Shown piece after piece: positions 20,765 through 32,815 of a stretch of 64,000 bases of DNA. Position numbers and translations under genes: made by a program. Source of the stretch: Carya illinoinensis (lineage: Eukaryota; Streptophyta; Magnoliopsida; Fagales; Juglandaceae); the NCBI RefSeq assembly GCF_018687715.1, contig NC_056756.1, positions 3,011,001-3,075,000 of the forward strand, read 5' to 3'. Within the stretch, counting starts at the first letter, position 1; the number at the start of each line of letters is the position of its first letter. Below the pieces are notes generated by a model, which worked only from the letters and a program-made list of their open reading frames with translations, made no database searches and was not told the origin of the DNA.

Positions 20765-23700
20765 CCAGTGAGAGGAGGGCGTTGTGGCAAAGTCTAGTAG
20801 AGGGTGCGGATGATACGATGCCTTGGATAATAGTGGGGGATTTCAATGTTATTAGATATGATTCTGAAAGGCGATGAGGGAGTGCTAGACCGGTTGTTGC
20901 GATGGATGAGTTTAATGTGTTTATTGAGTCTACTGGGTTAACGGAACTGAGGTATGAAGGGAATCAATTTTCCTGGTGCAATGGACAAGGAGGACTGGCT
21001 CGTAGATGGTCTCGACAGGATCGGTCGCTAGTTAATGCTGCCTTCCTGGAGTTATATTTGAACGCCAGTATGCAGTATCTTTCGCGTCGTACATCGGATC
21101 ACTCACCGCTTCTAATTCGGTTGGAGGAGTTTCATAACTCTTATGGGTTCCCGCCGTTTAAATTCCATCAAATGTGGGTGACTCATGAATCCTTCTTGAG
21201 TTGTATTGCTGGGGCATGGGAAGATGATATTGAAGATTACGGAATGGTGAGGTTAGCTCGGAAGCTTAAACGGCTGAAGCCTATTCTACGGGTGTGGAAT
21301 CATGATGTGTTTGGCAATATTAAAACACAGATTGGCTATTTAGAGGAGAGGTTAGCCAGGTTAGAGACCAAGCTGCAGGTTGAGTTTCATGCGGAAGATG
21401 AACAAGACTATTTGGTCACCAAGGCAGAACTGGATGTGAGGTCGCAGTGGGAGGAAATACATCTTCGCCAACAAGCAAAACAAAGCTGGCTCTCACATGG
21501 GGTAGCTTCTCAATTTTTTCTGTCGTTTAATAATATAAAAAGGAATGTGGTGCGTGAAATGAAGCTTCAAGATGGTACCTGGCTTAAAAGTCCAGAAAAA
21601 GTGCATAAGGGTACGGTTGAGTATTTCACAAAATTTCTAGAGCATAATCAGGTGGAGGACGTGCCAAATTTAGTTGGTTTAATTCAACCAAGTATCACAG
21701 AGGAGGAAAATAATATGTTGGGGTTGCTCCCTTCAATCCAAAATGTAAAAAAAGCATTGTTTGCAATTACAGTGGATAGTAGTCCGGGACTGGATGGATT
21801 CGGGTTTGGATTTTATCAAGCTTGTTGGCATATTGTTAGCAAGGATCTTGTTGGGGCGGTGCAGGAATTTTTTTCAAGTGCTGTTCTTCCAAGAAATTTT
21901 TCGGCCTCGTTTTTGGTGTTGATACCGAAGGTGGCTGCTCCTACTGGTTTTGACAAATTTTGGCCCATTAGCTTGTGCTCGGTATTTTACAAAATTTGCA
22001 CTAAAATTCTAGTTAGTAGGCTTTCTACCCTACTTCCAAGGTTGGTGTCTTTGGAGCAAGGGGCTTTTATTTCAGGTAGGAGTATCTTTGATAATATTAG
22101 CCTCACTCAAGAGTTAGTACATAGTCTGCATAAACCTGCTTGGGGAGGAAATATTATTTTGAAGATTGATATGGAAAAAGCATGTGATAGTGTAGCTTGG
22201 AGTTTTTTGCTGAATGTTCTTCATCATTTTGGGTTTTATGCGAGTTTCTATGGTTTGATTAATAGATGTATATCCCAAAACTGGTTCTCAGTTATGATGA
22301 ATGGGGTTCCTAAAGGTTATTTTCATGGTGGTCAGGGGTTAAGACAGGGTGATCCATTGTCACCATATCTTTTCATTCTTGTCGAAGAAGTCCTTTCTTG
22401 GTTGCTCAGATAAAAATTCATGGAAAAGAAGATTGGCACTTTCCCTATTCCAAGGCAAGCCCCATTGATTTCTCATCTTCTATATGCCGATGATATTGTC
22501 ATTTTTGCTAATGGGGGTTCCTTTTCGGTGCGGAAAATTTCAAAGTCTCTTCAGCTCTATGAACGATGGTCTGGGCAAAAGGTTAGTTCCTCAAAGTCTT
22601 CTATCATTTTTTCGAACCACATTGCAATTAACCAAAGACAGAGATTATTGAGAATTTTGGGTTTCGTGGAAGGAAAACTTCCATTTAAGTATTTAGGCGT
22701 GCCAATTTTAGCTGGTAGATTGAAAGCAGTGCATCTTGAAGACATTGTTGGTAAAATTAAAGATAGAATCGAGGGATTGCAAAATAAAATACTACCCAAT
22801 GGATCGAGGGTGATACTTTTGCGCCAGGTACTTATGAGTTTACCGATCCACTTGTTGTCTACGGTCCACACACCAGTATCTGTGTTGAGAAAAATTAATA
22901 GGAGTTTCAGTAATTTTTTTGGGGTGTGAAGGATGGGAAACTAAGAAAATATTGGAAGTCTTGGGAACAATTGTGTCTCCTGACATCCGAAGGTGGCATG
23001 GGCTTTCGTAATTTGCAGGATGTGCAAAAGACATTATTTATGAAGTTTGCATGGAAATTACTAATGGAAGATTCGCTTTGGTCACAATTTTTCAAAGCGA
23101 AGTATATGCGAGATCGGCATGTTTCCTTGTTACCGCAGGGAAAAGGTACGAGGTTCTGGAAGAAGGTGCATTTATGTCTTCCAGAGGTTCTGAGCAAGTC
23201 CAAATGGAAACTACGTAGGGAAAATGCCTCCTTTTGGTGGGATAGATGGATGGATGATGGGCCAATCGGTGCGTCGCATGGAAATGTAGTTAGTCTGGAT
23301 ATGAAGGTGACAGAATGCTGGGTAGATAATGAATGGGATGAGGATATGTTGATTCGATTAATTGGGGAGGAAAAAACTCGTGAGGTTATAAGGGTATTAC
23401 ATAAACGACCTGAGGGGGCTGATGTGTTAGTATGGTTAGAGACTAAAACAAGGCAGTTCACAGCACAGAGTGCATGGAATTGTGTACGAGTTCGGGCTCC
23501 TAAAGTCAGGTGGGCGGGCTGGATATGGCATTCTTGTTTGCCCAAAAATATGTCTGTTGTCATGTGGAAGGCATTAAATAATGCTCTGAGTGTCGATGCT
23601 AAGTTGAGATAAGTGGGTATACCAATAGTCTCGAAATGCAATTGCTGCTTGAAAGGTGGATTTGAGGACTTGAATCATGTCCTTGCAACTGGTAATTTTG

Positions 23701-24757
23701 CAATAGAAGTGTGGAAGAAAGTTGCAGAGCAGGTGGGGCTTGGCAGTGTAACGACATCAACTTGGAGGACTCTGGTTGACATATGGTTTTGAAAGGCTAA
23801 GAATGGATAGCAGATGGGGCAGCTTTTGGGTTTACTTCCTGCGATAATCACGTGGTTGCTCTGGTTGAGAAGATGCCATTCTCGGGCAGAAGGGAAAAGC
23901 GAGTCTGTTAGTCAGATTTGGATGCAGCTGAAGCACTGGGTTGTAAAAATTGGAGAGAAATTAAAAACAACAAACCAACAGTCGAGCAGAGATATACAAA
24001 TTCTACAGGAACTGCAGGTTCCAGTTACTGTTCCGAAGAGGAGATGTCCTCGCTTGGTTAGTTGGTTTCGACCGGACGAAAGAAGATGGAAGATGAATGT
24101 TGATGGAGCGTCGAAGGGAAATCCAGGGCCAGCAGGAGCAGGGGGAGTTTTGAGGGATTCGGCTGGGAACGTGAAAATGGTTTTTCAATAAGTTTGGGAT
24201 ATGGTACGAACAATTATGCAAAATTATTGGGGTTATTACATGGTATTCAGTTGGTGAAGAAACAAGGCATAGTGGATTTTGAGGTTGAACTTGACTCTTG
24301 GTTGGTGGTCCATTGGATAACTGAAAACAGATGCAATACCTGGTATCTGGAGGATTTTTGGGAAGAGGTAATGGAAGCTTTATAGGTGCTTGATGTTCGT
24401 ATATCTCATATATTCAGGGAAGGGAATAAAGCGGCAGACTTCCTAGCTCGTTTAGGGGCGGAAGGCCGGAATGGGAAGTGGTGGTCGTCACAGGAGATAC
24501 CTCCTCTGCTGAGAGGAATTCTAAGGCTTGACAAAATTGGCTTCCCTTCTATCCATATGTAGTAGTATGGGTAAAGGGGTTTTTTTTAGTTGCATGGTTT
24601 TTTTGCTGGCATTGTTCTTTGGGTGGGTGATTTGTAGTTTGTTCCTTCATGTTTTTTCTTTGATTTTCCTCCGTCAAAAGTGAGAATGAATAAAAGTGAG
24701 AGGGAATCACTCTTGGACATATGATTTCCACTCTTTTTAAATTCAAGAAAAAAAAAA
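20765..24757 (+). mobile_element. 5'-truncated L1-type LINE with RNase H domain
   Basis: About 4.0 kb ending in a short poly-A tail (24748-24757), flanked by a direct repeat GTATGGTTAGG[C/A]ACGT at 20749-20764 and 24758-24773, 15 of 16 bases identical. Long target duplications, a 3' A-tail and a 5' truncation are the normal products of LINE insertion. The body contains the end of the endonuclease, the reverse transcriptase, a zinc-knuckle-like linker region and an RNase H domain. The single mismatch in the duplication and the number of lesions in the ORF suggest moderate age. Confidence 0.92.
20767..24562 (+). pseudogene. LINE ORF2 (endonuclease end, reverse transcriptase, RNase H), disrupted
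   Basis: The protein begins inside the endonuclease (IIVGDFNVIR, then SDHSPLL). It continues through reverse transcriptase (SPGLDGFGF, LIPKV, ISLCSVFYKI, KIDMEKACDS, GLRQGDPLSPYLF, YADDIVIF) and ends with RNase H (NVDGASKGNPGPAGAGGVL, VELDS, REGNKAADFLARLG). The lesions are: TGA at 20875-20877; an in-frame TAA at 22411-22413; a frameshift near the T-run at 22913-22921; a TAA at 23610-23612; a TGA near 23790; and a second frameshift near 24185 inside RNase H. The YADD catalytic pair is intact. An RNase H domain on a plant L1 is known for some lineages. The copy cannot make a full protein. Confidence 0.9.
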
Positions 24758-24773
24758 GTATGGTTAGGAACGT

Positions 24774-25800
24774 AATGGAGAATAGAGAAGTGACATAAAA
24801 CTAACAACACCCCACTAACCACTCACAATGCCTCAATAAAGGAGGGGTTTTCCTACCAAATAGAGGGGAAGAGGAAAAAAGGGAGTAGGTGACTCTGGCG
24901 AGACCATTTGGAAGATTTCTTTAACCTCAATCTAAAAGATTTTAGGAATATTGCTTCCTCTAAAATAAATAAATATTTTTTTTAAAAAAAAAAGGATCTC
25001 CGACCTATTGTACTATGAGACACGAGAAATCATGAAAAATGATAAAATTATCTATTATAATTAATTTATTCTCCAATACCATGTAGACCTAGGCTTTATA
25101 TCAAACTATATAAATCCATATTTCTTCTTGCTTGCATTCTATTTATTATTTACTTCCATGAACGAGCTTAAGCATGACGACCCACCAATGACCACCGGGC
25201 CACCCTCGTGGGCCAGAGATGATCTTTCTTTCATCCGGCTTGTTGGTGCTAAATTTCGGCATTAACATTCCAGAATCAAGTCGTGCATCTCAACCCAAAT
25301 TTAATGGTAATTGATGTGAGAATATAGCCATCTATGAGGTGACAAAGCTACTACGCCTCAAGGCTCAAACGACAGGAAAAAAAAACGTTTTAATTGGTTA
25401 GAAAACACCACCTAATTACCTAAAGAGCCACTTTCAGGTATCGACAATTAATGATTATGGGTTGAAAGTAATAAGAGTTTTATTGGGCTCGGTGAGTAGT
25501 ATGGGGCTGAAAGGAACTGTTCCCGTCGAGATATGAAAAGGAAAAGCCAATGAATTTGTAAAATCGATATGTTTCCTCATCGGTCTGAGTCTGCAACGTC
25601 TGAAGTAGAATTTCTACAATTCTGTACGCATTAGATACTATATAATCTATACATGTATTTAGAATTAAGGAGCGGGAGAAAGATAGAAACAAGAATTAAG
25701 TCTAATTTTCTGAAATATTTATATACACAACAATAAATATTATGTCTTACTTAACGTGTCTTTTTTTTCCTCCTCTATCAGCTTGTTCCAAACATACTTA
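24774..25800. other. Intergenic DNA resuming the duplication
   Basis: To about 25050 this is unmatched. From 25060 it aligns to 5370-6120 of copy A, including the words CCACCGGGCCACCC and CTCAAGGCTCAAACGACAGG. No gene seen. Confidence 0.5.
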
Positions 25801-25996
25801 GGCCTCGTTTGTTTTTAGAGATGAAATAAGTTGAATAAAATATTATTATAATATATTATTTTTATATTTAGATTTGAAAAAATTATATTGAAATTTAAAA
25901 AAATTGAATTATTTATTTTATTTTATATGAAGATTTGAAAAAATTGTAATGATTGAGATAAGATGAGATTGAAGTTTTGTGAAAATGAACAAGGCC
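25801..25996. mobile_element. 196-bp MITE with GGCCT...AGGCC ends
   Basis: The left end GGCCTCGTTTGTTTTTA and right end (complement GGCCTTGTTCATTTTCA) form an inverted repeat, flanked by TA on both sides. The interior is AT-rich with repeated ATTTGAAAAAATT and GATAAGATGAGATTG words. Copy A lacks it: the sequence runs straight through at about 6121-6125. The GGCC-type terminus resembles PIF/Harbinger MITEs. The duplication may be TA or a mutated TTA/TAA, so the superfamily is uncertain. Confidence 0.8.
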
Positions 25997-26440
25997 TAAA
26001 ATGCATAATTTTAAGTTATCTAACCTTGACTTTACTTTTTATTGGCATCCCATATTAGAAAAAAATAAAAAAATAAAAAAAATTATAGATTGTTTGCAAT
26101 ATTTTGGATGGCTGATAAAATGATGGCATGGCTTTTGGATTACATATGACTCATACGTTAAATTAATAGTAGTGTGGTTAAGCTATCATTGTTTGCAATA
26201 AATAGTCTTGTCGATCTTAGGTATCCTTGGAAAATAAAATATTCAAAAACAAGTTGCATTTTGTAAGTAATTGTTCTAGAAGTTCGTTGCTCCTTTTGTA
26301 TTGTTCAAAAACGTTAATTGACTATATATTATATATAATGTACTGCCTTCTCCTAATTTCCTTTATTTTAAGTTAAGTCACATGGGTTGATGTTAACTTT
26401 AATTTTATTTGTGAAGGATGCGGGTAATTATTATAGAAAA

Positions 26441-27516
26441 ATGATATAGTAGACGCCATCTATTTTTAAAATGATTGTATAATATTTATATATTTTATGA
26501 TTATATGTAATATTTTTTATACTCTATAAAGCAACTAAGAGTATAATAATTCAATAAATTAAGTAGATAAATTAAGCCACCTCAGTTTTGAGATGGATGG
26601 GCCGAATGGAATATACTTTTACAATAAAGTCCACCCAATATCTTGTATCTATTGATCCGCTGAAATAATACCCACACACACGACTTTTTAATTCTCGCGA
26701 TAGACATAAAATCAATGAAGGGTTGGCACTTCAACATCTAAGATCCCTTGCATTGTGACGATCGATTTCATTACCTTCTCGACATTTTCTTATGAATATA
26801 CTAATTAACGCTCCTTTCAATCTAATATATTTTTTATTCAACTACAAGGTCTTCTCTTTTCTTTTCTTTTTTCTCTAAAATAAATGTCTCCTTCTCATAA
26901 TAATAATAATAATTACTATAAGAAAACTACTTATTTGCGACCAGTTATTTTCAACAAAATGACTAATTTTAACTAAAATGAATTTATTTTTGTTACAAAT
27001 AATTATTTTTATCGTAAAAAATTGATCACAAATACTTATTTTTCTTGTAGTAAATAATGATGATGAATATTTTAATTCGCCTAATATTTATTGGCACATG
27101 ATTTTAAATTATTCTATGTATAAACAATCAAAGTTATGATCATTAATTAAAATAAAAATGGATGGCATGATTCAATAAAAACAATATTTATTCTTCTAAA
27201 ACTATATATTATAGATTACCGACGTCCCAAGTATCTTTCTTTTTAATAGGTCTGCCCTCTCTTTATACTTTATTTTATTTTGCTTTGCTTCTACGGAATA
27301 CGGAATATTTTTATCTATGTATATATTGACCGTTTCTTTCCATGCATTGTATCTAATCCCTAATCGACCAAATGGATTATTTTTCTCCTTCTGGAACGGA
27401 ATCCGATTATTACTTTGTAAGTGTTTATTAATATCGGCTGGTGTTGTTCCTAGAAAGGACTTGATCTGCTTCTTCTAGCTATTCGCATTACACTCTGTAG
27501 TATCTTTAACCAAACT
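26441..27516. other. Upstream region of the third LecRK
   Basis: AT-rich DNA past the end of the duplication, containing the CACTA-like MITE at 26914-27052. No other feature recognised before the LecRK start codon at 27517. Confidence 0.5.
26914..27052. mobile_element. Small CACTA-like MITE
   Basis: A 139-bp stretch with inverted ends TACTATAAGAAAA and, reverse-complemented from the right, TACTACAAGAAAA. The inner part ATTTGYGA is also inverted. The CACTACAAGAAA-type end is typical of CACTA (CMC) elements. A 3-bp target duplication is not clear. No coding sequence. Confidence 0.6.
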
Positions 27517-27942
27517 ATGATCATGGTTTGCAAAGACTTCAAAGTCAAACATTTCCTCTTTCCGAAGCCCCCGTTCATCTTTTATCTGTCAATTATCGCC
27601 ACTTGCTTCTTACTAATCCCTTTTACAAGTGCGATATCCTTCAACTACACCAGCTTCAGTTCCAACGACACCAACATAACATATGATCAGAGAGCTGCCG
27701 CCGCAAACAACGTCATCCGACTCACCGGCAACCAGGCCCATAAGCAGTTCGTGGGTCGTGCCACATATTCCCGTCCGATGCATCTGTGGGATAAGATCTC
27801 CGGAAACCTGACTGATTTCACTACCCATTTTTCCTTCGTCATCGATTCTCAAAATAGAACGGCATATGGAGATGGGCTTGTGTTCTTCCTAGATCGTGCT
27901 GGTTCAAAAATTCCCGAATCCGTCACCAAAGGTGGCACTATG
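27517..27942 (+). pseudogene. Third LecRK, piece 1: signal peptide and first half of lectin domain
   Basis: 142 codons from the ATG at 27517. A hydrophobic signal peptide ends near FTSAIS. The first half of a legume-lectin domain follows (FNYTSF, TDFTTHFSF, YGDGLVFFLD). At ATG 27940-27942 the coding sequence is broken by a 3,371-bp insertion. Reading into it adds 28 foreign codons before a stop at 28029. The codon phase at the break matches the phase where piece 2 resumes at 31319, so the split is purely due to the insertion. The break is in the lectin fold just before the metal-binding strand. Confidence 0.9.
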
Positions 27943-30900
27943 TGTGACGCCCCCAAATTTCGTTTGGAATCGGACGGACATTTGAAGCGTCGAGACATGC
28001 AACACAAGGTTACCCGCCCCCGTTCATGACATATAAGATGCAATGTTCCTAACATGCATATAACATTATGCAATATTCGCAGCGGATAATTTTTTTCTTT
28101 AGCAATACTATGCACCAAATTGAAAATATCACAAATGCTTAAAACATACTTCATACATAAAGACCCATTGAGTAGATCACAACACTAGTCCAAAATGGTT
28201 ATGATCCAAAAAATACTAAAGATGCAACTCCATTGTACAAGTAGTAATTTACGTTTAACTACTATATTAATATTGACGTCGCACCATCGCTTAGTCAACT
28301 GTGTCTAGTTGATCAGCTCCTGATTCTCCTTCAGCTCCTGTAACAAGATCTACCATTCGGGGGGAATGGTAGTTGGGACTACCAAAGTGAGATTTGATTA
28401 CAAATCTCAGTAAGTTAACAAAAAACTTCCACACAAACTAATGATGCATGCATGACAGTAAAAGCATAAATGCATAATCAAATTCATAAGTAATTAAAGC
28501 ATAATTTGGCGTACAACATAGCATAATTGACATAACTTAAATTGAAACATGAACTGAACTTGACTTGACATGAACTTGATCTGAAACTTGACTTAACATG
28601 AAAAATACATACTCCACAGTTGTTGTGGCCCCATGTATTCTACGTGTAAATACATACTCCACAGTTGTTGTGGCTCCATGTATTCTACACAAACTTGACT
28701 TAACATGAAAAATACATACTCCACAGTTGTTGTGGCCCCATGTATTCTACGTGTAAATACATACTCCACAGTTGTTGTGGCCCCATGTATTCTACGTGTA
28801 AATACATACTCCACAGTTGTTGTGGCCCCATGTATTCTACACAAACTTGACTTAACATGAAAAATACATACGCCACAGTTGTTGTGGCCCCATGTATTCT
28901 ACGTGTAAATACATACTCCACAGTTGTTGTGGCCCCATGTATTCTACACAAACTGAATGTATTCAAGATGAAACATGACTAGAAAACGAAAGGACTGGAG
29001 TCCTGATGTAACATAACGTGATTTGAACATAATTTGAAATACATGACCAACTTGAGATAGAAATATTTCGTAACATAGCATAACATATAATAGACAACAT
29101 ATTTAACATGACATACTTGTAATGTACAGTAATACATGACAGAATATATTATGTAACAAATAAAAATTGATGACAGAATAAATTCTGTATAATAGATAAT
29201 TACGTGATAACTTGGCATGGCATGACATATATGATAACATACATACATACACTATAGTTCCTTTACTTAGCACACATACACAGTAGACTGCTAGTAAGTT
29301 AAAAGCTAACTTACCTCGATCTCCGCGTTTCTTATAAAACTTCAAGTGCGACCACGAGGAACTGTAATTAGTGATTCTAAAAGTTAGAACTAAATCACTA
29401 AATATTTGAAATATGAAAAATACTAACTTAAAGAGTAAAATTTTCATTTTACTCTCTACATGTGGAAAAATGACCGTTTTACCCATAACTTAAGGATTTT
29501 GCATACTAACTCGAAAAGTTTCTAAAATTTACATTCCTCATGTAAATTTTGTCCTAAACTTAAATATCAACTCAGAAAAATTTAAAACAAAACACAACTA
29601 TGAAGAACACACTATGGTTGAAACATCCATAGGCCATTTCCCTTTATTTTTGTTGCAATTCCTTCCAACTTCAAAACTCATACTTAAACCAAAATTTTGC
29701 AACAAACATCTTCCAATCCTAAGTTCAAAATCATACTTAAAACATCCATTTAGAAAAAGCTAATAATCAACACCAAACTTTTTTGTAAAAAGATCCAAGC
29801 ACTTGAATCACAAGTTTTGACCTTAAATCAAAACATCTCCAAGAATTTCAAAAATCAAATCTTACTTCTAACATATTCATAATATCATCCTAACATCAAC
29901 CATACTTTAAATCATCAAACTAAAGTCACCAAAATCACAAAATAAAATTTGGAGTTTTTGGTTTTACACTTAGTCCAAAAACAGAAACTTTTTCCTCAAC
30001 TAGTTTTGATAAATCTTTTGATCTATGACTTATAAATATATGATCTTCAAACCAAACCATTACATGGTTTAAAAATATGTCCTAAAACATATACAAGCTT
30101 CTAATTCAAGATCACATGGTTAGAAATTAATCAAAACATAAATTTAGTCAAGAATATCCACACTTTGGCTTATCTGAATATCTCTTTGCATAAAATTTCC
30201 TATCTTTGAAACTAACATCAAATATCTTAAAAATAATAATATAACATGTATATAAGATGTTTAAGATCCTCCAATAAAATTTTCAAAGTCATTAGAATAG
30301 GTTTAGACCACCAAAAAGTTAAACTTTCTCAAAACAGAAACTCTTTTTTCCTCTTCCAGTTTCTAAGTTCTAAATCTAAGAAAATCTTTCATCAAAACCT
30401 TTAATCATGCAAAAATCCTCAACCAATAGTCATATATACATGTTAACAATACTCCATAAAAATTTCGGACCAATATCTATCCATTAGCTTGGTCAAAAAC
30501 TCCAAATTATAACATATTCTCCAGTTTACCTCTCAGAATGACCTTTCTATAGTTTATACAATATTTGACTGACCAAATAATTTTCAAATGGGGAAAATAA
30601 GATATCCATGTAAACTAGACTCAAAAAGGAACAATTTATATGAAGGAGACTTTATGATAAAACACTTACAACAGCTTCGAAATTGGCGTACAAAATACCT
30701 CCTAAAAGCTGTCCGAGAGAGAGTGTTTGATATTCTTTCAATGGAAAGTGTAAATGAAGATAATTTCGTGGGGAGAGGTGGCTGGAGATAATTATGGATG
30801 AGATATGGAAGAGATGAGGCTGGAGTTGAGAGTTGAGTGTAGTTTTCTCCTACCCAAAATATCTATAAAAGATTATCTCATAATATTCTATTCAATAGTA

Positions 30901-31313
30901 TCTACAAAAAATCAACTTAAGATATTTTTATCTAATAATATCTATAAATATTAACTCAAAATATTTTTACCCAATAATATTCATGAAAATTACCTCAAGA
31001 TATTTCTTTTTATCCAATAATATTTACAGTTTTGAACAGACGTTTTGTCCGAAAATATGAAAAAATGTTATTGCGCCATAAGACTTTAAATAGCCCTCCG
31101 AGTCTAATGGCACAAACCATAATACATTTTGACACTTCTAACTATCTCCAATAATCAAAAATACATTTCTGATACCATAGTAAATAATAACACTAACTAT
31201 GTAGTTAGACAAAAACCTATACGATTAATGGATTCGTGAAAACTTATGGGGTTTTCACGAGGTTCCTAAATTTAATAGAAATTTCACAATTGAATTTCTA
31301 GCGGGCTGTTACA
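27943..31313. mobile_element. 3.37-kb non-coding insertion element, class unclear
   Basis: It is bounded by the perfect 5-bp direct repeat CTATG (27938-27942 and 31314-31318) inside the LecRK coding sequence, so both ends are exact. It starts TGTGACGCCCCCAAA and ends GGGCTGTTACA. The ends are a short imperfect inverted repeat of TGTRACRSCCC type. A 5-bp duplication with TG...CA ends suggests an LTR-type integrase, but the two ends are not long direct repeats of each other. A TGGTATCAGA-like word on the minus strand lies near 31163-31172. No gag, pol or transposase is visible. It contains the 45-bp minisatellite at 28600-28950. Possibilities are a LARD-like derivative or a non-autonomous DNA transposon. 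Confidence 0.85.
28600..28950. repeat. Minisatellite, seven copies of a ~45-bp unit
   Basis: The unit contains TACTCCACAGTTGTTGTGGC and CCATGTATTCTAC. Copies start near 28604, 28648, 28711, 28757, 28801, 28865 and 28907. In three places the spacer ACACAAACTTGACTTAACATG replaces GTGTA, giving a higher-order pattern. CCACAGTTGTTGTGG is a perfect hairpin (CCACA/TGTGG). Open frames on the minus strand here are simply the repeat being read through. Confidence 0.9.
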
Positions 31314-31318
31314 CTATG

Positions 31319-32750
31319 GGTCTTACTCGCGATGGCCAGGAATTAAACACGACAGACAATCATTTTGTGGCGGTGGAGTTCGATATCTATCAGAACAGCC
31401 GTTGGGATCCTCCCGGCCTACATGTAGGTATTGATATCAAGTCCATGAGATCTATTGCTAATGTGTCATGGTTAATTAGTAATACCTCGATTATGGAAGG
31501 GAGAAAGAATGAAGCTTGGATTAGCTATAATTCTAGTTCTCATAACTTGAATGTTGTCTTCACTGGTTTAAGAAACAACGTTCCTGTAAGGCAGTTTCTT
31601 TCCGAAATTGTTGATTTGAGACTTCACCTACCTGAATTTGTTGCTTTTGGATTCTCAGCCGCAACAGGAAACGCTTCTGCAATGCATACCATTTACTCAT
31701 GGGATTTTAGTTCCAGTCTGGAAACTGATGATGGTATTGTAACTAATCCAACATGGTCAAGTGCTCCAAGCCGAAGTAAAAACAAGAAGTTAGGGTTAGG
31801 CTTGAGGTTGGGCGCCGGTGGATTTGTTTCGGTTGGTGGGTTGGCTTTGGTTCTGTTGGCCTTATGGAAGAAGAGTAGGAGAGATCAAGAAGATGATCTT
31901 GCCTTTGCTATATACATGGATGAGGAATTTCAGAAGGGAACGGAGCCAAAGAGGTTCTCGTTTAAGGAATTGGTTCGTGCCACGAAAAATTTTAGTGATG
32001 AAGAAAAGCTAGGTGAGGGAGGATTTGGAGGGGTTTACAGAGGATTTTTAAGGGACTCAAATGCCTCTGTTGCTATTAAGAGGGTATCAAAAGCGTCTAA
32101 ACAGGGGATAAAGGAGTATGCATCAAAAATAAAAATCATTGGCCAATTAAGACATAGAAATTTGGTGCAGCTCCTTGGGTGGTGCCATGAAAAGAGAGAA
32201 CTCCTGCTCGTTTATGAGTTCCTATCTAATGGAAGCTTAGATTCATTTCTTTTTAAAGACACTAGCTTACTGATATGGGAATTGAGGTACAAAATTGCCC
32301 AAGGCTTGGCCTCAGCCTTACTCTACTTGCACGAGGAATGGGAACAATGTGTGGTACATAGAGATATAAAATCAAGCAACATTATGCTTGATTCAGACTT
32401 CAATGCTAAACTTGGGGATTTTGGGTTAGCTAGGTTTGTGGACCATGCCAAAGGGTCGCGAACCACTGTTTTGGCAGGCACGATGGGCTACATGGCTCCC
32501 GAATGTGTGACAAGCGGTCAGGTCGGCAAGGAATCTGATGTCTATAGTTTTGGAATTGTTGCTTTGGAGATAGCTCGTGGAAGAAAACCAGTAACTCCTA
32601 GAGCTCCTGAAGATCAAGTAATAATGTTGGAGTGGGTTTGGGGGCTCTATGGAAGAGGAGAGGTGGTTGAAGCAGCTGACCCAAGGTTGCTTGGAGACTT
32701 TAATGAGAAGCAAATGGAGCGGTTGATGATTGTTGGGTTGTGGTGTGCTA
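31319..32750 (+). pseudogene. Third LecRK, piece 2: rest of lectin domain, membrane helix, most of kinase
   Basis: This resumes in phase with piece 1. It has the lectin metal site (HFVAVEFDIYQN, LHVGIDIKS), the end of the lectin fold (VAFGFSAATG), and a membrane segment (GGFVSVGGLALVLLALW). The kinase has LGEGGFGGVYRG, VAIKRVSK, HRDIKSSN, DFGLAR, MAPECV and the C-lobe up to VGLWCA. There are no stops or frameshifts. At 32750 it is broken by the Mutator-like element; continuing into that element adds about 20 foreign residues before a TAA at 32810-32812. A transcript could still encode the membrane helix and most of a kinase from the internal ATG at 31316, but without the last kinase helices and with a broken lectin domain. 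Confidence 0.92.
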
Positions 32751-32815
32751 GGAAAAGTCTGAATGCAGGCACGGGGGGACGAATTGCGCACCAAACTGTT
32801 GACGTGGATTAATAA

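Larger units (their letters stand above)
12315..26440. repeat. Segmental tandem duplication, copy B
   Basis: This is the same-orientation partner of 1-6610, expanded by insertions. They are unmatched sequence at 14818-16737, a third copy of the 0.98-kb block (16738-17716), LTR-element interior with a hAT-like element (about 18050-19788), a 4-kb LINE (20765-24757) and a 196-bp MITE (25801-25996). The first 262 matching coding bases contain no indel. Confidence 0.85.

Noticed and set aside
27517..28029. A 170-aa secreted lectin-like protein
   Set aside because: The last 28 codons belong to the inserted element; it is a broken LecRK piece, although a truncated product cannot be excluded.
28600..28950. 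CRISPR-like array (regular repeats and spacers)
   Set aside because: Spacers are also repeated and the context is a plant transposon; it is a minisatellite.
28593..28966. Minus-strand frames with repeated RIHGATTTVEYVF words
   Set aside because: They are the minisatellite translated; the repeat is in DNA and lies inside a transposon.
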